Origin: Mesorhizobium alhagi CCNWXJ12-2
Lineage (GTDB): Bacteria; Pseudomonadota; Alphaproteobacteria; Rhizobiales; Rhizobiaceae
NCBI RefSeq assembly: GCF_000236565.1
Contig: NZ_AHAM01000053.1
Coordinates: forward strand, 1-64,000
Direction of reading: 5' to 3'
Length of the DNA: 64,000 nucleotides
A program made the position numbers and the translations under genes. Each line of letters starts with the position of its first letter. Position 1 is the first letter of the stretch. Under the pieces are notes generated by a model that worked only from the letters and a program-made list of their open reading frames with translations, did no database searches and was not told the DNA's origin. Positions 51,275-62,169 of the stretch are shown in pieces.

Positions 51275-52216
51275 TTGAACGCACCTGAAAACAGACCCGA
51301 AGCCGCCACGCCAGTGTCGGCGATCCTGCTCGTATTCGGCGCGGGCCTGCTGTTTTCCTTCCTCGACACGAGCGCGAAATATCTGGTGCTGTCGGGCATG
51401 GCGGCGCCTTTCGTCTCCTGGATGCGCTTCGCCGTCCATGTCGTGCTGGTGCTGATCCTGTTCCGCTCCTGGAACAATCCGGCGATGTTCAAGGTCGGAA
51501 GCCTGCCGCGCCAGATCCTGCGCGGCATGTTCCTGTTCGGCTCGACCATTTTCAACTTCGCGGCGTTGAGATCGCTGCAACTCGCCGAGACCATGTCGAT
51601 CTATTTCTTCGCGCCGATGGTGATCACGGCCCTGGCCGGGCCGCTGCTCGGCGAATGGGCCGGCTGGCGTCGCTGGATGGCTGTCATAGCCGGTTTCGTC
51701 GGCGTTCTTGTCATCACGCGTCCAGGCGTCGGCGTGTTCGAGATCGGCCATGTCTACGCCATCTGCTCGACGCTCTGCTATTGCTCCTACGTGATCATGA
51801 CCAGGCACATGGCCGCGTCCGAGACCGCCGAAAGCCTGATCTTCTATTCCGCGCTCGCGCCGGTCGTCCTGATGTCGCCGGTGGTGCCATATACGGCGTC
51901 GCTGCCGGCGGAGCCCTTTCACTGGGTGATCCTGATTTCGCTCGGCTTCTTCGGCGGTTTCGGCCACTGGCTGCTGATCAAGGCATACCGGCAGGCGACA
52001 GCGACGGCGCTGGCTCCCTATCCCTACCTGCAGATGGTCTGGATGATCGGTCTAGGTTATCTGGTTTTCGGGCAACTGCCCGATGGCTGGACGCTTGGCG
52101 GCGCCGCCATCATCGTGGCGAGCGGCCTCTACATCGTCCATCGCGAGCACAGGCTGCGCCTTGCAAGCCGTACCGCGCCCAATACGGAAAATGCCGAGCT
52201 GGCAAAAAAGCTTTGA
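51275..52216 (+). CDS. EamA-type DMT transporter
   Basis: 313 residues with ten predicted membrane helices in two EamA repeats (first from LLVFGAGLLFSFLDTSAKYL, second from GHVYAICSTLCYCSYVIMTRHM). Sits in the inner membrane and exports or imports a small metabolite; substrate not evident. The only start that includes the full first helix is a TTG with no good ribosome site, so the true start could be the GTG at 51313. It ends 30 bases before a LacI-family operator. Confidence 0.85.
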   Translation: MNAPENRPEAATPVSAILLVFGAGLLFSFLDTSAKYLVLSGMAAPFVSWMRFAVHVVLVLILFRSWNNPAMFKVGSLPRQILRGMFLFGSTIFNFAALRSLQLAETMSIYFFAPMVITALAGPLLGEWAGWRRWMAVIAGFVGVLVITRPGVGVFEIGHVYAICSTLCYCSYVIMTRHMAASETAESLIFYSALAPVVLMSPVVPYTASLPAEPFHWVILISLGFFGGFGHWLLIKAYRQATATALAPYPYLQMVWMIGLGYLVFGQLPDGWTLGGAAIIVASGLYIVHREHRLRLASRTAPNTENAELAKKL

Positions 52217-52245
52217 CTCCGCATCGGGCCGTGCCTTAAGCCAAA

Positions 52246-52262
52246 ATTTAAACAGTTTAAAT
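52246..52262. promoter_or_regulatory. Perfect 17-base operator palindrome before LacI gene
   Basis: ATTTAAACAGTTTAAAT is a perfect inverted repeat around one central base, AT-rich against a GC-rich background, 31 bases before the proposed start of the LacI-type gene. Position and symmetry suit autoregulation by that protein, whose family binds palindromes of this size. Confidence 0.6.
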
Positions 52263-52292
52263 GTGCCGCAGAGCGGGGCCGGGGAGGGCGAA

Positions 52293-53315
52293 CTGGCGCA
52301 AAAGATCAAGCTTTCGACGATTGCCGACGCGCTCGGCGTCTCGACCGCCACCGTGTCGCTCGCTCTGCGCGACAGCCCGCTCGTCGCCGGCCTGACGCGC
52401 GAACGCATCAAGGAACATGCGCGCGCCATCGGCTATATCTACAACCGCCGGGCGGCCAGCCTGCGCACCTCGCGCTCGGGCATCGTCGGCGTCGTCGTCC
52501 ACGACATCATGAATCCGTTCTTCGCCGAGATCCTGCGCTCCATCGAAAGCGAACTCGACCGCAGCCGGCAAACCTTCATCCTGTCCAACCATTACGACCA
52601 GCTCGAAAAGCAGCGCACCTTCATCGATACGCTGCTGCAGCTTGGCGCCGACGGCGTGATCATGTCGCCGGCCATCGGCACGCCGCCGGAAGATATTGTC
52701 ATGGCCGAGGAGAACGGCCTGCCGGCGGTGCTGATCGCCCGCACGGTGGAAGGCGCCGAGGTGCCGGTGTTTCGCGGCGACGACGCCTATGGTACCGGGC
52801 TTGCCACCAACCATTTGATTTCGCTCGGCCATCGCCGCATCTCGATGATCGGCGGCACTGACCAGACCTCGACCGGCCGCGACCGCTTCCAGGGCTACAT
52901 GACCGCGATGGAAAACGCCGGGCTGGAGGTCAAGCCGCACTGGCGCATTCCGGGACCGCGCACCAAGCAAGCCGGTTTCGAAGCCGCAAGCCAGTTCCTG
53001 GCGCTCAAGGATCGCCCGACCGCTGCCTGCTGCTGGAACGATCTCGTCGCCATCGGCCTAATGAACGGCATAGCGCGCGCCGGGCTGGTTCCGGGCGTCG
53101 ACATTTCGGTCACCGGCTACGACGACCTGGAGGAGGCGGCCATCGCCACGCCGGCGCTGACGACCGTATGGAATGGCCAGCGCGAGGTCGGCCGCCGCGC
53201 GGCCAGCGCCTTGCTCGACAAGTTGAACGGCCAATCGGTGCGTCCGTCGCAGGAACTGATCCGGCCGGAACTGCATGTGCGCCAGTCGACGGGCAAGCCG
53301 CGGGAGCGAGTGTAG
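52293..53315 (+). CDS. LacI-family transcriptional regulator
   Basis: About 340 residues. N-terminal LacI helix-turn-helix (KLSTIADALGVSTATVSLAL) and hinge, then a sugar-binding-like domain (GVVVHDIMNPFFAEILRSIE, ISMIGGTDQTSTGRDRF, GYDDLEEAAIATPALTTV). The start is a CTG: GGGGAGGG lies four bases before it and the protein then begins (M)AQKIKLST, normal for the family. The alternative GTG at 52263 has no ribosome site and directly abuts the operator palindrome. It probably also controls the hydroxyacid dehydrogenase downstream. Confidence 0.87.
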   Translation: MAQKIKLSTIADALGVSTATVSLALRDSPLVAGLTRERIKEHARAIGYIYNRRAASLRTSRSGIVGVVVHDIMNPFFAEILRSIESELDRSRQTFILSNHYDQLEKQRTFIDTLLQLGADGVIMSPAIGTPPEDIVMAEENGLPAVLIARTVEGAEVPVFRGDDAYGTGLATNHLISLGHRRISMIGGTDQTSTGRDRFQGYMTAMENAGLEVKPHWRIPGPRTKQAGFEAASQFLALKDRPTAACCWNDLVAIGLMNGIARAGLVPGVDISVTGYDDLEEAAIATPALTTVWNGQREVGRRAASALLDKLNGQSVRPSQELIRPELHVRQSTGKPRERV

Positions 53316-53526
53316 CGGCGCATTCCCGATCCGGAATTGCCCGGCGGCGCGCTCCTATGCTAAAGTTTTTTTCGTGCTCGAGTGGTGTGATCGGCCAGCA
53401 GGCGCTCTCGCGCTCGACGCCCCTGCGGTCGGAATTTGCTGTTCTGGCAAATCACGGCGACGCCGGTCTGGCGTACGTCCTCGGCCGCAGGGCCTCGCCC
53501 TCGAAAGCTTCCTGAAAGAAATCAAC

Positions 53527-54504
53527 ATGACCAGCGACCGCTCCGCCGTGACAATCCTCGTTCCAGGCTGGCTGCACGAGCGCGCCTTGGCGCGTGTCGA
53601 CAAGGCTTTCAACATGGTCCGCCTGGACAAAGCCGACAAGTCGCTCATCTCCGATGAACTGGCAGGCAGCGTGCGCGGCATTGCCGCGATGACGGCGATC
53701 GACGCCGCCTTCATCGACGCCCTGCCCAATCTCGAGATCATCGCCAATTTTGGCGTCGGCTACGACGCGGTCGACGCCCGCCACGCTGCCGCCAAAAGTG
53801 TGATGGTGACCAATACGCCGGACGTGCTGACCGAGGAAGTGGCCGATACGGCGCTCGGCCTGCTCATCAACACGGTGCGCGAACTGCCGCGCGCCGAAAA
53901 TTGGCTGCGGCAGGGCCGCTGGGTCAAGGAAGGCCCTTATCCCCTGACCAAGGCGACGCTGCGCGGGCGGCGCGCCGGCATTTTCGGCATGGGCCGCATC
54001 GGCATGGCCATTGCAAAGCGGCTGGAGGCGTTCGGCCTGTCGATCGCCTACCATAACCGGCGCCGCGTCGAGGGGCTTTCCTACGAATACCATTCGACCC
54101 TGGCAGGCCTTGCCGCCGCCGTCGATACGCTGATCTCCGTCGCGCCCGGCACGGCGGCAACCGAGAAAGCTGTCAATGCCGAGGTCCTGAGGGCGCTCGG
54201 GCCGGACGGCGTGTTTGTCAATATCGGCCGCGGCAGCACGGTCGACGAGGAGGCGTTGATCGCGGCGCTTTCCGGCGGCGTGATCCGGGCGGCGGGTCTT
54301 GATGTCTTCGCAGACGAGCCGCGCGTTCCGCAGGCGCTCATCGACCTTCCCAACGCGACGCTTCTGCCGCACGTCGGCTCGGCTTCCGTCCACACGCGCA
54401 ACGCCATGGCGGATCTGGTCGTGGACAATCTCATCGCCTGGTTTTCCGAAGGCAAGCCGCTGACGCCGGTCCCGGAAACGGAGCGCGTCGCCAAGCCGGC
54501 GTGA
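53527..54504 (+). CDS. D-2-hydroxyacid dehydrogenase
   Basis: 325 residues. Substrate domain with IANFGVGYDAVD; NAD(P) site FGMGRIGMAIAKRLEAFG followed by YHNRRR, whose Arg residues favour NADP; catalytic Arg in NIGRGSTVDE, Glu in DVFADEP and His in LLPHVGSAS. This fits glyoxylate/hydroxypyruvate reductases. Such an enzyme would make glycerate or glycolate and could connect with the glyoxylate formed by ureide breakdown and with glycerate kinase (inference). It follows the LacI gene by 211 bases in which I see nothing but a short inverted repeat. Confidence 0.9.
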   Translation: MTSDRSAVTILVPGWLHERALARVDKAFNMVRLDKADKSLISDELAGSVRGIAAMTAIDAAFIDALPNLEIIANFGVGYDAVDARHAAAKSVMVTNTPDVLTEEVADTALGLLINTVRELPRAENWLRQGRWVKEGPYPLTKATLRGRRAGIFGMGRIGMAIAKRLEAFGLSIAYHNRRRVEGLSYEYHSTLAGLAAAVDTLISVAPGTAATEKAVNAEVLRALGPDGVFVNIGRGSTVDEEALIAALSGGVIRAAGLDVFADEPRVPQALIDLPNATLLPHVGSASVHTRNAMADLVVDNLIAWFSEGKPLTPVPETERVAKPA

Positions 54505-54657
54505 CGCCGCGGCTTTGCCGCATTTGTTAACGAAGGTTAAAGTCTCGGCGGTTCATGTTTGCGAATCATTGGAGCGCCCGCGTAGGGGCAATAGGGACGC
54601 TTCAGCACTTTAATCCGCGCATGACCTCGGTCCTGCGCCGATGTGAGGGGCCTGACG

Positions 54658-55074
54658 ATGAATATAGCATTTTCGACTGTGGTAGCCGCCGGACTGCTCG
54701 TGGCAGTTGGCGTTGTTTCCTCCGGGCCTGACGGTGATCGCCAGGCCATTGCCGCATCGGCCGCCGCATTGCCGCAGGGGCAGGCATCTGCCGGCGACGT
54801 GTTCCACCTGCGTTCGAGCGCAAACGTTTCCTGTGCGGTTACGCGCGGCGATCGGGTTGCCGAGAACCGGTCGGAACTCGAAATCGAACCCGCCTGCGCG
54901 ACGCTTCTTCCCGGCATCGAGCGTGCGAAATTCTGGCAGGAACATGAGGACGGGTCGGTCGCGTTCACGGAAAACGGGATCGATGCGATCGTCAGCTTCT
55001 CGGTCGGCGATGGCGTCGCCTACGAATCCTTCAAGCCATCGACGCCGCTCATCTCGCTCGACGAGGCGGACTGA
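54658..55074 (+). CDS. Exported Inh/AprI-like protease inhibitor domain protein
   Basis: 138 residues. N-terminal signal or anchor helix (IAFSTVVAAGLLVAVGVVSS), then an eight-stranded-barrel-like domain with two Cys (VSCAVTRGD and EPACATLLPG), AKFWQEHEDGSVAFTENGIDAIVSF and YESFKPSTPLISL. This pattern fits the Inh/AprI family of periplasmic metalloprotease inhibitors, also seen in Omp19 of Brucella. No protease gene is near. GAGGGG lies upstream of the chosen ATG; a GTG at 54643 is in frame. Confidence 0.65.
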   Translation: MNIAFSTVVAAGLLVAVGVVSSGPDGDRQAIAASAAALPQGQASAGDVFHLRSSANVSCAVTRGDRVAENRSELEIEPACATLLPGIERAKFWQEHEDGSVAFTENGIDAIVSFSVGDGVAYESFKPSTPLISLDEAD

Positions 55075-55085
55075 GACTGTTTCTA

Positions 55086-55862
55086 CTACTCCGCGGCGGT
55101 CCTGACGCCGGCCTTGGCGGCCGCGTGCAGCCGCACCGCTTCGCCGAACGCACGGAAGATCGTCGCTGAGGCGCTGTCCGAATTCACCCAGTATTCGGGA
55201 TGCCATTGCACGCCGACCGCAAAGCCGCGCGAATCCTTGACCGATACGGCTTCCACCGTGCCGTCGGCCGCCACGGCTTCCACCTGCAGCCTCGAGCCGA
55301 GCCGGTCCACCGCCTGGCGGTGGACCGAATTGACCATGATCTCACCCGCGCCGAAAATGCCGGCCAGGCAATTGCCCGGCTTGATTGACACATTCTGCCG
55401 GATGGCGAAGCGTTCATCCTGATTGTCGCTCACCGGCGCGCGATGATCGAGCGAGCCTTCGCGCTCCTGGATCTCGGTCGCCAGCGTGCCGCCTAGCGCC
55501 ACGTTCAGCTCCTGGATGCCGCGGCAGATCGCCAGCAACGGCACACCGTGCTCGATTGCCTTGCGGATCAGCGGCAGGGTGGTCGCGTCACGCGCCGGAT
55601 CGTAGGGGCCGTTCGCCTCGCTCGCGTCGTCGCCGCCATAGAGCGAGGGGTGAACGTTTGACTTCGAGCCGGTGACCATGACGCCGTCTACCGACCGCAG
55701 CAACTGGTCGAAATCGAGCCGATCTCCGAAGGATGGCACCAGCACGGGAAAGACACCCGCGCCGGCGATCGCCGCCTCCAGATATTGCTGGGGCGCCGCA
55801 TGCCAAGTGTAGTTCTCGAATTGGCGGACATCGGTCGATACGGCGACGAGCGGCTGTTGCAT
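55086..55862 (-). CDS. Class I glutamine amidotransferase, gamma-glutamyl-GABA hydrolase-like
   Basis: 258 residues, peptidase C26. The nucleophile Cys lies in LLAICRGIQELNVALGG and the His/Glu pair in VGVQWHPEYW; GVMVTGSKSNVHPSLYGG is the family oxyanion region. It resembles PuuD of the putrescine pathway, which frees GABA from gamma-glutamyl-GABA. No other put or puu gene adjoins it. A start at 55883 would add seven residues. Convergent with the Inh-like gene. Confidence 0.87.
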   Translation of the reverse strand: MQQPLVAVSTDVRQFENYTWHAAPQQYLEAAIAGAGVFPVLVPSFGDRLDFDQLLRSVDGVMVTGSKSNVHPSLYGGDDASEANGPYDPARDATTLPLIRKAIEHGVPLLAICRGIQELNVALGGTLATEIQEREGSLDHRAPVSDNQDERFAIRQNVSIKPGNCLAGIFGAGEIMVNSVHRQAVDRLGSRLQVEAVAADGTVEAVSVKDSRGFAVGVQWHPEYWVNSDSASATIFRAFGEAVRLHAAAKAGVRTAAE

Positions 55863-56113
55863 TGAGGATTCCGTTACGGACATTGACGGCATTCTGATTG
55901 CAAAAATAGGTGATCTGCCGGCCGTTTTCCATGGGAGAGTGAGCTGTGCCAATCCACATCCGTCAGCGCTGTTAGACAATAGTTTTGGGCCAGCGCCGTT
56001 TGACCTGCGGGAAGCCGTTCGCGTGCTGGACTCGACTCCGCCTGTGTGTATTGTGCGGCCTTCGCCGAAAGCCCAATTCAGACTCCAGTCTGCTGGACGG
56101 CGTTCTGTACTGA

Positions 56114-57241
<1,128 letters not shown>

Positions 57242-57263
57242 GCCGCCGGCCGCTCGTCCGAAC

Positions 57264-57298
57264 AAAGCCCCGGAGCCGCAAGGTTCCGGGGCTTTTTT
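57264..57298 (+). terminator. Intrinsic terminator after TRAP binding protein copy 1
   Basis: Stem AGCCCCGGA with TCCGGGGCT (nine base pairs), a ten-base loop and a run of six T. It separates the two tandem binding protein genes, so the second needs its own promoter within the following 130 bases. Confidence 0.88.
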
Positions 57299-57346
57299 CA
57301 TAGGGCGATTTAAGCTTGGAACAGCGGACTCCTCCCGCTGGACTAA

Positions 57347-58537
<1,191 letters not shown>

Positions 58538-58550
58538 GCCATCCACCAGC

Positions 58551-58590
58551 AAAAAGCCCCGGGAGAGATCCCGGGGCTTTTCTTGTTTTC
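58551..58590. terminator. Bidirectional terminator between TRAP genes
   Basis: A 12-base-pair stem (AAAGCCCCGGGA with TCCCGGGGCTTT) closed by a GAGA loop, with A residues on one side and T-rich sequence on the other. It can end transcription of the plus-strand binding protein gene and of the convergent minus-strand DctM gene. Confidence 0.88.
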
Positions 58591-58598
58591 GGCTGCGT

Positions 58599-60416
58599 TC
58601 AATTGAATTTCGGCGGCTGCGACAGGTCTGTGGCGGGCGGAGCCGGCTGCGCCGGCGCCGAGTTTCCGAAATTGGGCGGCTGCGACAAATCGTTGGCCGG
58701 TGGCGCGGGCGGGGCCGGCTGTGCTGGAGCGCCGCCGCCATTGGCGGGAGCCGGCTCGCCAAGCGGCGGCAGACCGAAACTCGGCAGCCCTTGCTGCTGC
58801 CCGCCGCCGAAGCCCGGCACCACGATTTCGACGTCGCTCGGGTCGATGACCGGTCCCTTGTAGTGCATGACCATTTGCGGGAAGCCGATGACCAGGCCGA
58901 TCATGATCACCTGGATGCCGACGAAGGGAACGGCGCCCCAATAGATCTGCCCGGTCGTAATGGGCTGAATCGTCTTCCCGGTCACCTTGTCGAGGTAAGG
59001 CACGCGGGCGGCGACTGAGCGGAGGTAAAACAGCGCGAAGCCGAAGGGCGGATGCATGAAGCTCGTCTGCATGTTGACGCCCAGAAGCACGCCGAACCAG
59101 ATCAGGTCAATGCCGAGCGCGCTGGCCGCGGGGGCCAGAAGCGGCACGATGATGAAGGCCAGCTCGAAGAAGTCGAGGAAGAACGCCAGGAAGAATACGA
59201 GAATATTCACGACGATCAGGAAGCCCATCTCGCCGCCGGGCAATGAGGTCAGCAGGTGCTCGACCCAGAGATGGCCATTGACGCCGTAGAAGGTGAGCGA
59301 GAAGACACGGGCGCCGACCAGTATGAACAGCACGAAAGATGAAAGCCTGGTTGTCGACGCCAGCGCCTGGCGCACCACGTCCAGGCTGAGCCTCCCCTTC
59401 GCTGCCGCCATGACCAGCGCGCCGACGGCGCCCATGGCGCCGCCTTCCGTAGGCGTCGCGATGCCCAGGAAGATGGTTCCCAAAACCAGGAAGATCAGCG
59501 CCAGCGGCGGGATCAGCACGATGACCACCTGTTGCGCCAGCCGAGACATCATATTGAGTTTGAACGTCCTGTCGGCGATGGCTACGGCATAGATCGCAGC
59601 AAAGCCGATCGTCGCGCCCCAGATGCCGGCGTTGGCGCCGGCGGAGGACGCGAGATAGAGGGAGGCGGCATAGGCGACCGCGACCGCCCCTATGAGCGCG
59701 ACCAGCAGCGATACGACGCCATGGCCGAGCGTCCGTGCCTCGAGCGGCAAAGCCGGCATCGAGTCCCTACGGACGAACGTCATGAGTAGCACATAGCTGA
59801 GGTAGAGCGATGTCAGCACCAGGCCGGGGATCAGTGCGCCAGCATACATGTCGCCGACCGAGCGGCCGAGCTGGTCGGCAAGCACGATCAGCACCAGCGA
59901 GGGCGGGATGATCTGGGCCAGCGTGCCCGAAGCGGCGATGACGCCCGTAGCGGCGCGTCTGTCGTAGCCGTAGCGCAGCATGATCGGCAGCGAGATCAGG
60001 CCCATGGCGATGACGGAAGCGGCCACGACGCCGGTCGTTGCGGCAAGCAGCGCGCCGACCAGAATGACGGCATAGGCGAGACCGCCGCGGACCGGGCCGA
60101 ACAACTGGCCGATCGTGTCGAGGAGATCCTCGGCCATGCCCGACCGTTCGAGTACGATGCCCATGAAGGTGAAGAACGGAATGGCGAGCAGCGTGTCGTT
60201 GGACATGATGCCCCAGAATCGCTCCGGAAGCGCATAGAGCAGCGGCCAGGACAGCGTTATCTCGTTGCTCGAATACGGCGCCAGTTCGACGCCGATGAAG
60301 AAGAACAGGAGGCCGTTGGCTGCGAGCGAGAAGGCGACGGGATAGCCCAGCAGCATGAAGACGATGAGCGAGAAGAACATGATCGGCGCCATGTTCTCCG
60401 CAATGAAATGGATCAT
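58599..60416 (-). CDS. dctM: TRAP transporter large permease with proline-rich tail
   Basis: 605 residues, longer than the usual 430-470 of DctM. About 14 helices including VFMLLGYPVAFSLAANG, ERSGMAEDLLDTIGQLFGPVRGG and the DctM domain GTLAQIIPPSLVLIVLADQLG. An insert near 240-280 and a cytoplasmic or periplasmic tail of about 60 residues rich in Pro, Ala and Gln account for the extra length; the tail repeats AQPAPPA and DLSQPPNF/DLSQPPKF. Overlaps dctQ by four bases. Drives sodium-coupled uptake. Confidence 0.92.
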   Translation of the reverse strand: MIHFIAENMAPIMFFSLIVFMLLGYPVAFSLAANGLLFFFIGVELAPYSSNEITLSWPLLYALPERFWGIMSNDTLLAIPFFTFMGIVLERSGMAEDLLDTIGQLFGPVRGGLAYAVILVGALLAATTGVVAASVIAMGLISLPIMLRYGYDRRAATGVIAASGTLAQIIPPSLVLIVLADQLGRSVGDMYAGALIPGLVLTSLYLSYVLLMTFVRRDSMPALPLEARTLGHGVVSLLVALIGAVAVAYAASLYLASSAGANAGIWGATIGFAAIYAVAIADRTFKLNMMSRLAQQVVIVLIPPLALIFLVLGTIFLGIATPTEGGAMGAVGALVMAAAKGRLSLDVVRQALASTTRLSSFVLFILVGARVFSLTFYGVNGHLWVEHLLTSLPGGEMGFLIVVNILVFFLAFFLDFFELAFIIVPLLAPAASALGIDLIWFGVLLGVNMQTSFMHPPFGFALFYLRSVAARVPYLDKVTGKTIQPITTGQIYWGAVPFVGIQVIMIGLVIGFPQMVMHYKGPVIDPSDVEIVVPGFGGGQQQGLPSFGLPPLGEPAPANGGGAPAQPAPPAPPANDLSQPPNFGNSAPAQPAPPATDLSQPPKFN

Positions 60417-60997
60417 GAACGGATCTCCTCGGCCAGCGCCTTGGCTTCCAGTTCAGCCTGTTCATGGACCGAGATGAAGGGCGTCGGATCATCCATGTCG
60501 CCGCGCATGATGGCGATCTTCTTGATAATTTCCGAAATCCCCTGCAGCGCCAGCAGAGAGAAACCGATCAGCAGCAGCGATTTCGCCGGCCAGATGATGA
60601 GGCCGCCGGCGTTGGTCGAGACTTCGCCGCTACGATAAGAGAGCGATACGTAGGGCACGAAGTAGTAGATCATCAAAAGGACGAAGGGCATTAGGAAGAA
60701 GACGTGCCCGAAGAGGTCGATCCAGTGCTGAGCGCGCCTGGAGAACATGCCGTAGATGATGTCGATGCGGATATGCTCGTTCTGCCTCAAAGTGTAGGCG
60801 GCGGCGAGCAGGAAGGCGGCGCCGAACAGATACCACTGGAGTTCGAGCCAGGCGTTCGACGACATGTTGAGCGTCTTACGGATGACGGCGTTCGTCGCGC
60901 TGACCAGCACTGCCAGCAATATCAGCCAGGAAACCCATTTCCCGATGAACTCGTTCATACGGTCAATGGCTCTCGATAGAGCGAGCAGCCCTGCCAT
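60413..60997 (-). CDS. dctQ: TRAP transporter small permease
   Basis: 194 residues with four membrane helices (KWVSWLILLAVLVSATNAVI first, then ELQWYLFGAAFLLAAAYTLRQNEHIRIDI split around the second). The Glu-Leu-Gln-Trp-Tyr-Leu segment is the DctQ signature. The ATG at 60997 has GGGAGGAT five bases before it; the frame runs further upstream but without support. First gene of the minus-strand dctQM pair. Confidence 0.91.
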   Translation of the reverse strand: MAGLLALSRAIDRMNEFIGKWVSWLILLAVLVSATNAVIRKTLNMSSNAWLELQWYLFGAAFLLAAAYTLRQNEHIRIDIIYGMFSRRAQHWIDLFGHVFFLMPFVLLMIYYFVPYVSLSYRSGEVSTNAGGLIIWPAKSLLLIGFSLLALQGISEIIKKIAIMRGDMDDPTPFISVHEQAELEAKALAEEIRS

Positions 60998-61170
60998 GCG
61001 ATCCTCCCAGATTTGTACGAGGCGAGCCTTTAGCGTTTCCCCGGATTTTTTCGCGCGCCGCGAAGCCATCGGATATGCCGAGTGTTTGGCGGCGCGTCAA
61101 CACGCGATGGCGCAGTTACCCGAGGTCATTGTGCCAATGGGAAATGCAGCGCCGGCCGCGGGGAGTGAGA

Positions 61171-62076
61171 TTATACGGATGTACCGGGCTCCTGCTGGGT
61201 CGGCCGAAGAACCAGCAGCGCGATCAGGAACAGGAACATCCAGGCGTCGCGCCATTCGATCGGAAAATAGCCCGACCATAACGATTCGGCGATGCCGAAA
61301 GCCAGCGCGCCGAGCGCGGCGCGGGCCGGCGCGAGATAGCCGCCAACGGCTGTCACGAACAGGACCTTCAGCCCGAAGACCAGGCCTGTGTCGAAGCTGA
61401 TATTGCCGAAATAGAGGCCGGCGAGTGCGCCCGCCAGCGCCGCCGCCATCGCCCCGAGCAGTATCGAGCGGTGGAAGACCAGGTCTGTGTCCACTCCGCA
61501 AAGCGCCGCCGCCGCGGGATCGTCAGTGACGGCGCGCCACTCTCGCCCGAAGCGGGAGCGCGCCAGCACAGCATTGGCGGCTATGATTGCCGAAAAGGCG
61601 ATGGCGCAGTTGACCACCTGCAAGGCCGTTAGCGTGACCCGGAACTCGTTGTCCGCCGCAAAGACGATCGGGCCGGCCAGAAGCGGCGGCAGCCAGAAGT
61701 CGCGGGTCTCGGCGGCGATACGACCAAGCTCCAGCAGCACAAGCGACACGCCGAGCGTCGCCGCGACGATGGTGTTAGGCGAGCGGCCGGCGAGTTTCTG
61801 GAACACGCCGTGCGACAATAGCCAGGCGGTCAGCGCCGAATAGGCGAAAGCGGCGGCAATGCCGAGCGCCAGGGTGGCCGGTTGCGTCAGCCACAGAATC
61901 TGCCAACCGAATACGGCGACGAGGATCATGGTTTGCCCGGCAAACGCGAACAGCGCGCCATGCGCAAGGTTGGTGCGGTGGAGCACGCCGTTGCTCACCG
62001 CATAACCGAAGGCCAGCAGCGCGTAGATCGCGCCGATATGCAGTCCGTTGAGCAATTGCTGCAGGAAGTAGAGCAT
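61171..62076 (-). CDS. LivH-type branched-chain ABC permease, orphan
   Basis: 301 residues with about eight helices. LivH features: QQLLNGLHIGAIYALLAFGYAV at the start, NLAHGALFAFAG, and the EAA-like loop FGREWRAVTDDPAAAALCGVD, followed by GLVFGLKVLFVTAVGGY. Normally such permeases come with LivM, two ATPases and a binding protein; none is in the window. It may work with subunits elsewhere or be a leftover. Divergent from the CGNR gene across a palindrome. Confidence 0.87.
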   Translation of the reverse strand: MLYFLQQLLNGLHIGAIYALLAFGYAVSNGVLHRTNLAHGALFAFAGQTMILVAVFGWQILWLTQPATLALGIAAAFAYSALTAWLLSHGVFQKLAGRSPNTIVAATLGVSLVLLELGRIAAETRDFWLPPLLAGPIVFAADNEFRVTLTALQVVNCAIAFSAIIAANAVLARSRFGREWRAVTDDPAAAALCGVDTDLVFHRSILLGAMAAALAGALAGLYFGNISFDTGLVFGLKVLFVTAVGGYLAPARAALGALAFGIAESLWSGYFPIEWRDAWMFLFLIALLVLRPTQQEPGTSV

Positions 62077-62126
62077 GCATGTCCGTCCACCGCGGACCTC
62101 CGTGGCGCGGTCGAAACTGCGCTGCC

Positions 62127-62164
62127 AAATCTAACTTGTCAAACGAGATTTGCCAGTTAGATTT
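62127..62164. promoter_or_regulatory. Palindrome between livH and CGNR genes
   Basis: AAATCTAACT (62127-62136) and AGTTAGATTT (62155-62164) are perfect 10-base arms around an 18-base centre that itself contains CAAACGAGATTTG. It ends five bases before the CGNR start and lies 51 bases from the livH start, so a bound protein would block or govern both divergent promoters. Confidence 0.5.
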
Positions 62165-62169
62165 GCCGG

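Noticed and set aside
50578-51967. Long minus-strand frames across the MarR and EamA genes
   Set aside because: Typical GC-rich shadows; the plus strand gives a clear MarR winged helix and ten membrane helices.
53434-53452. ATTTGC / GCAAAT inverted repeat before the hydroxyacid dehydrogenase
   Set aside because: Arms are only six bases and unlike the strong LacI-type palindrome at 52246; chance is a fair explanation.
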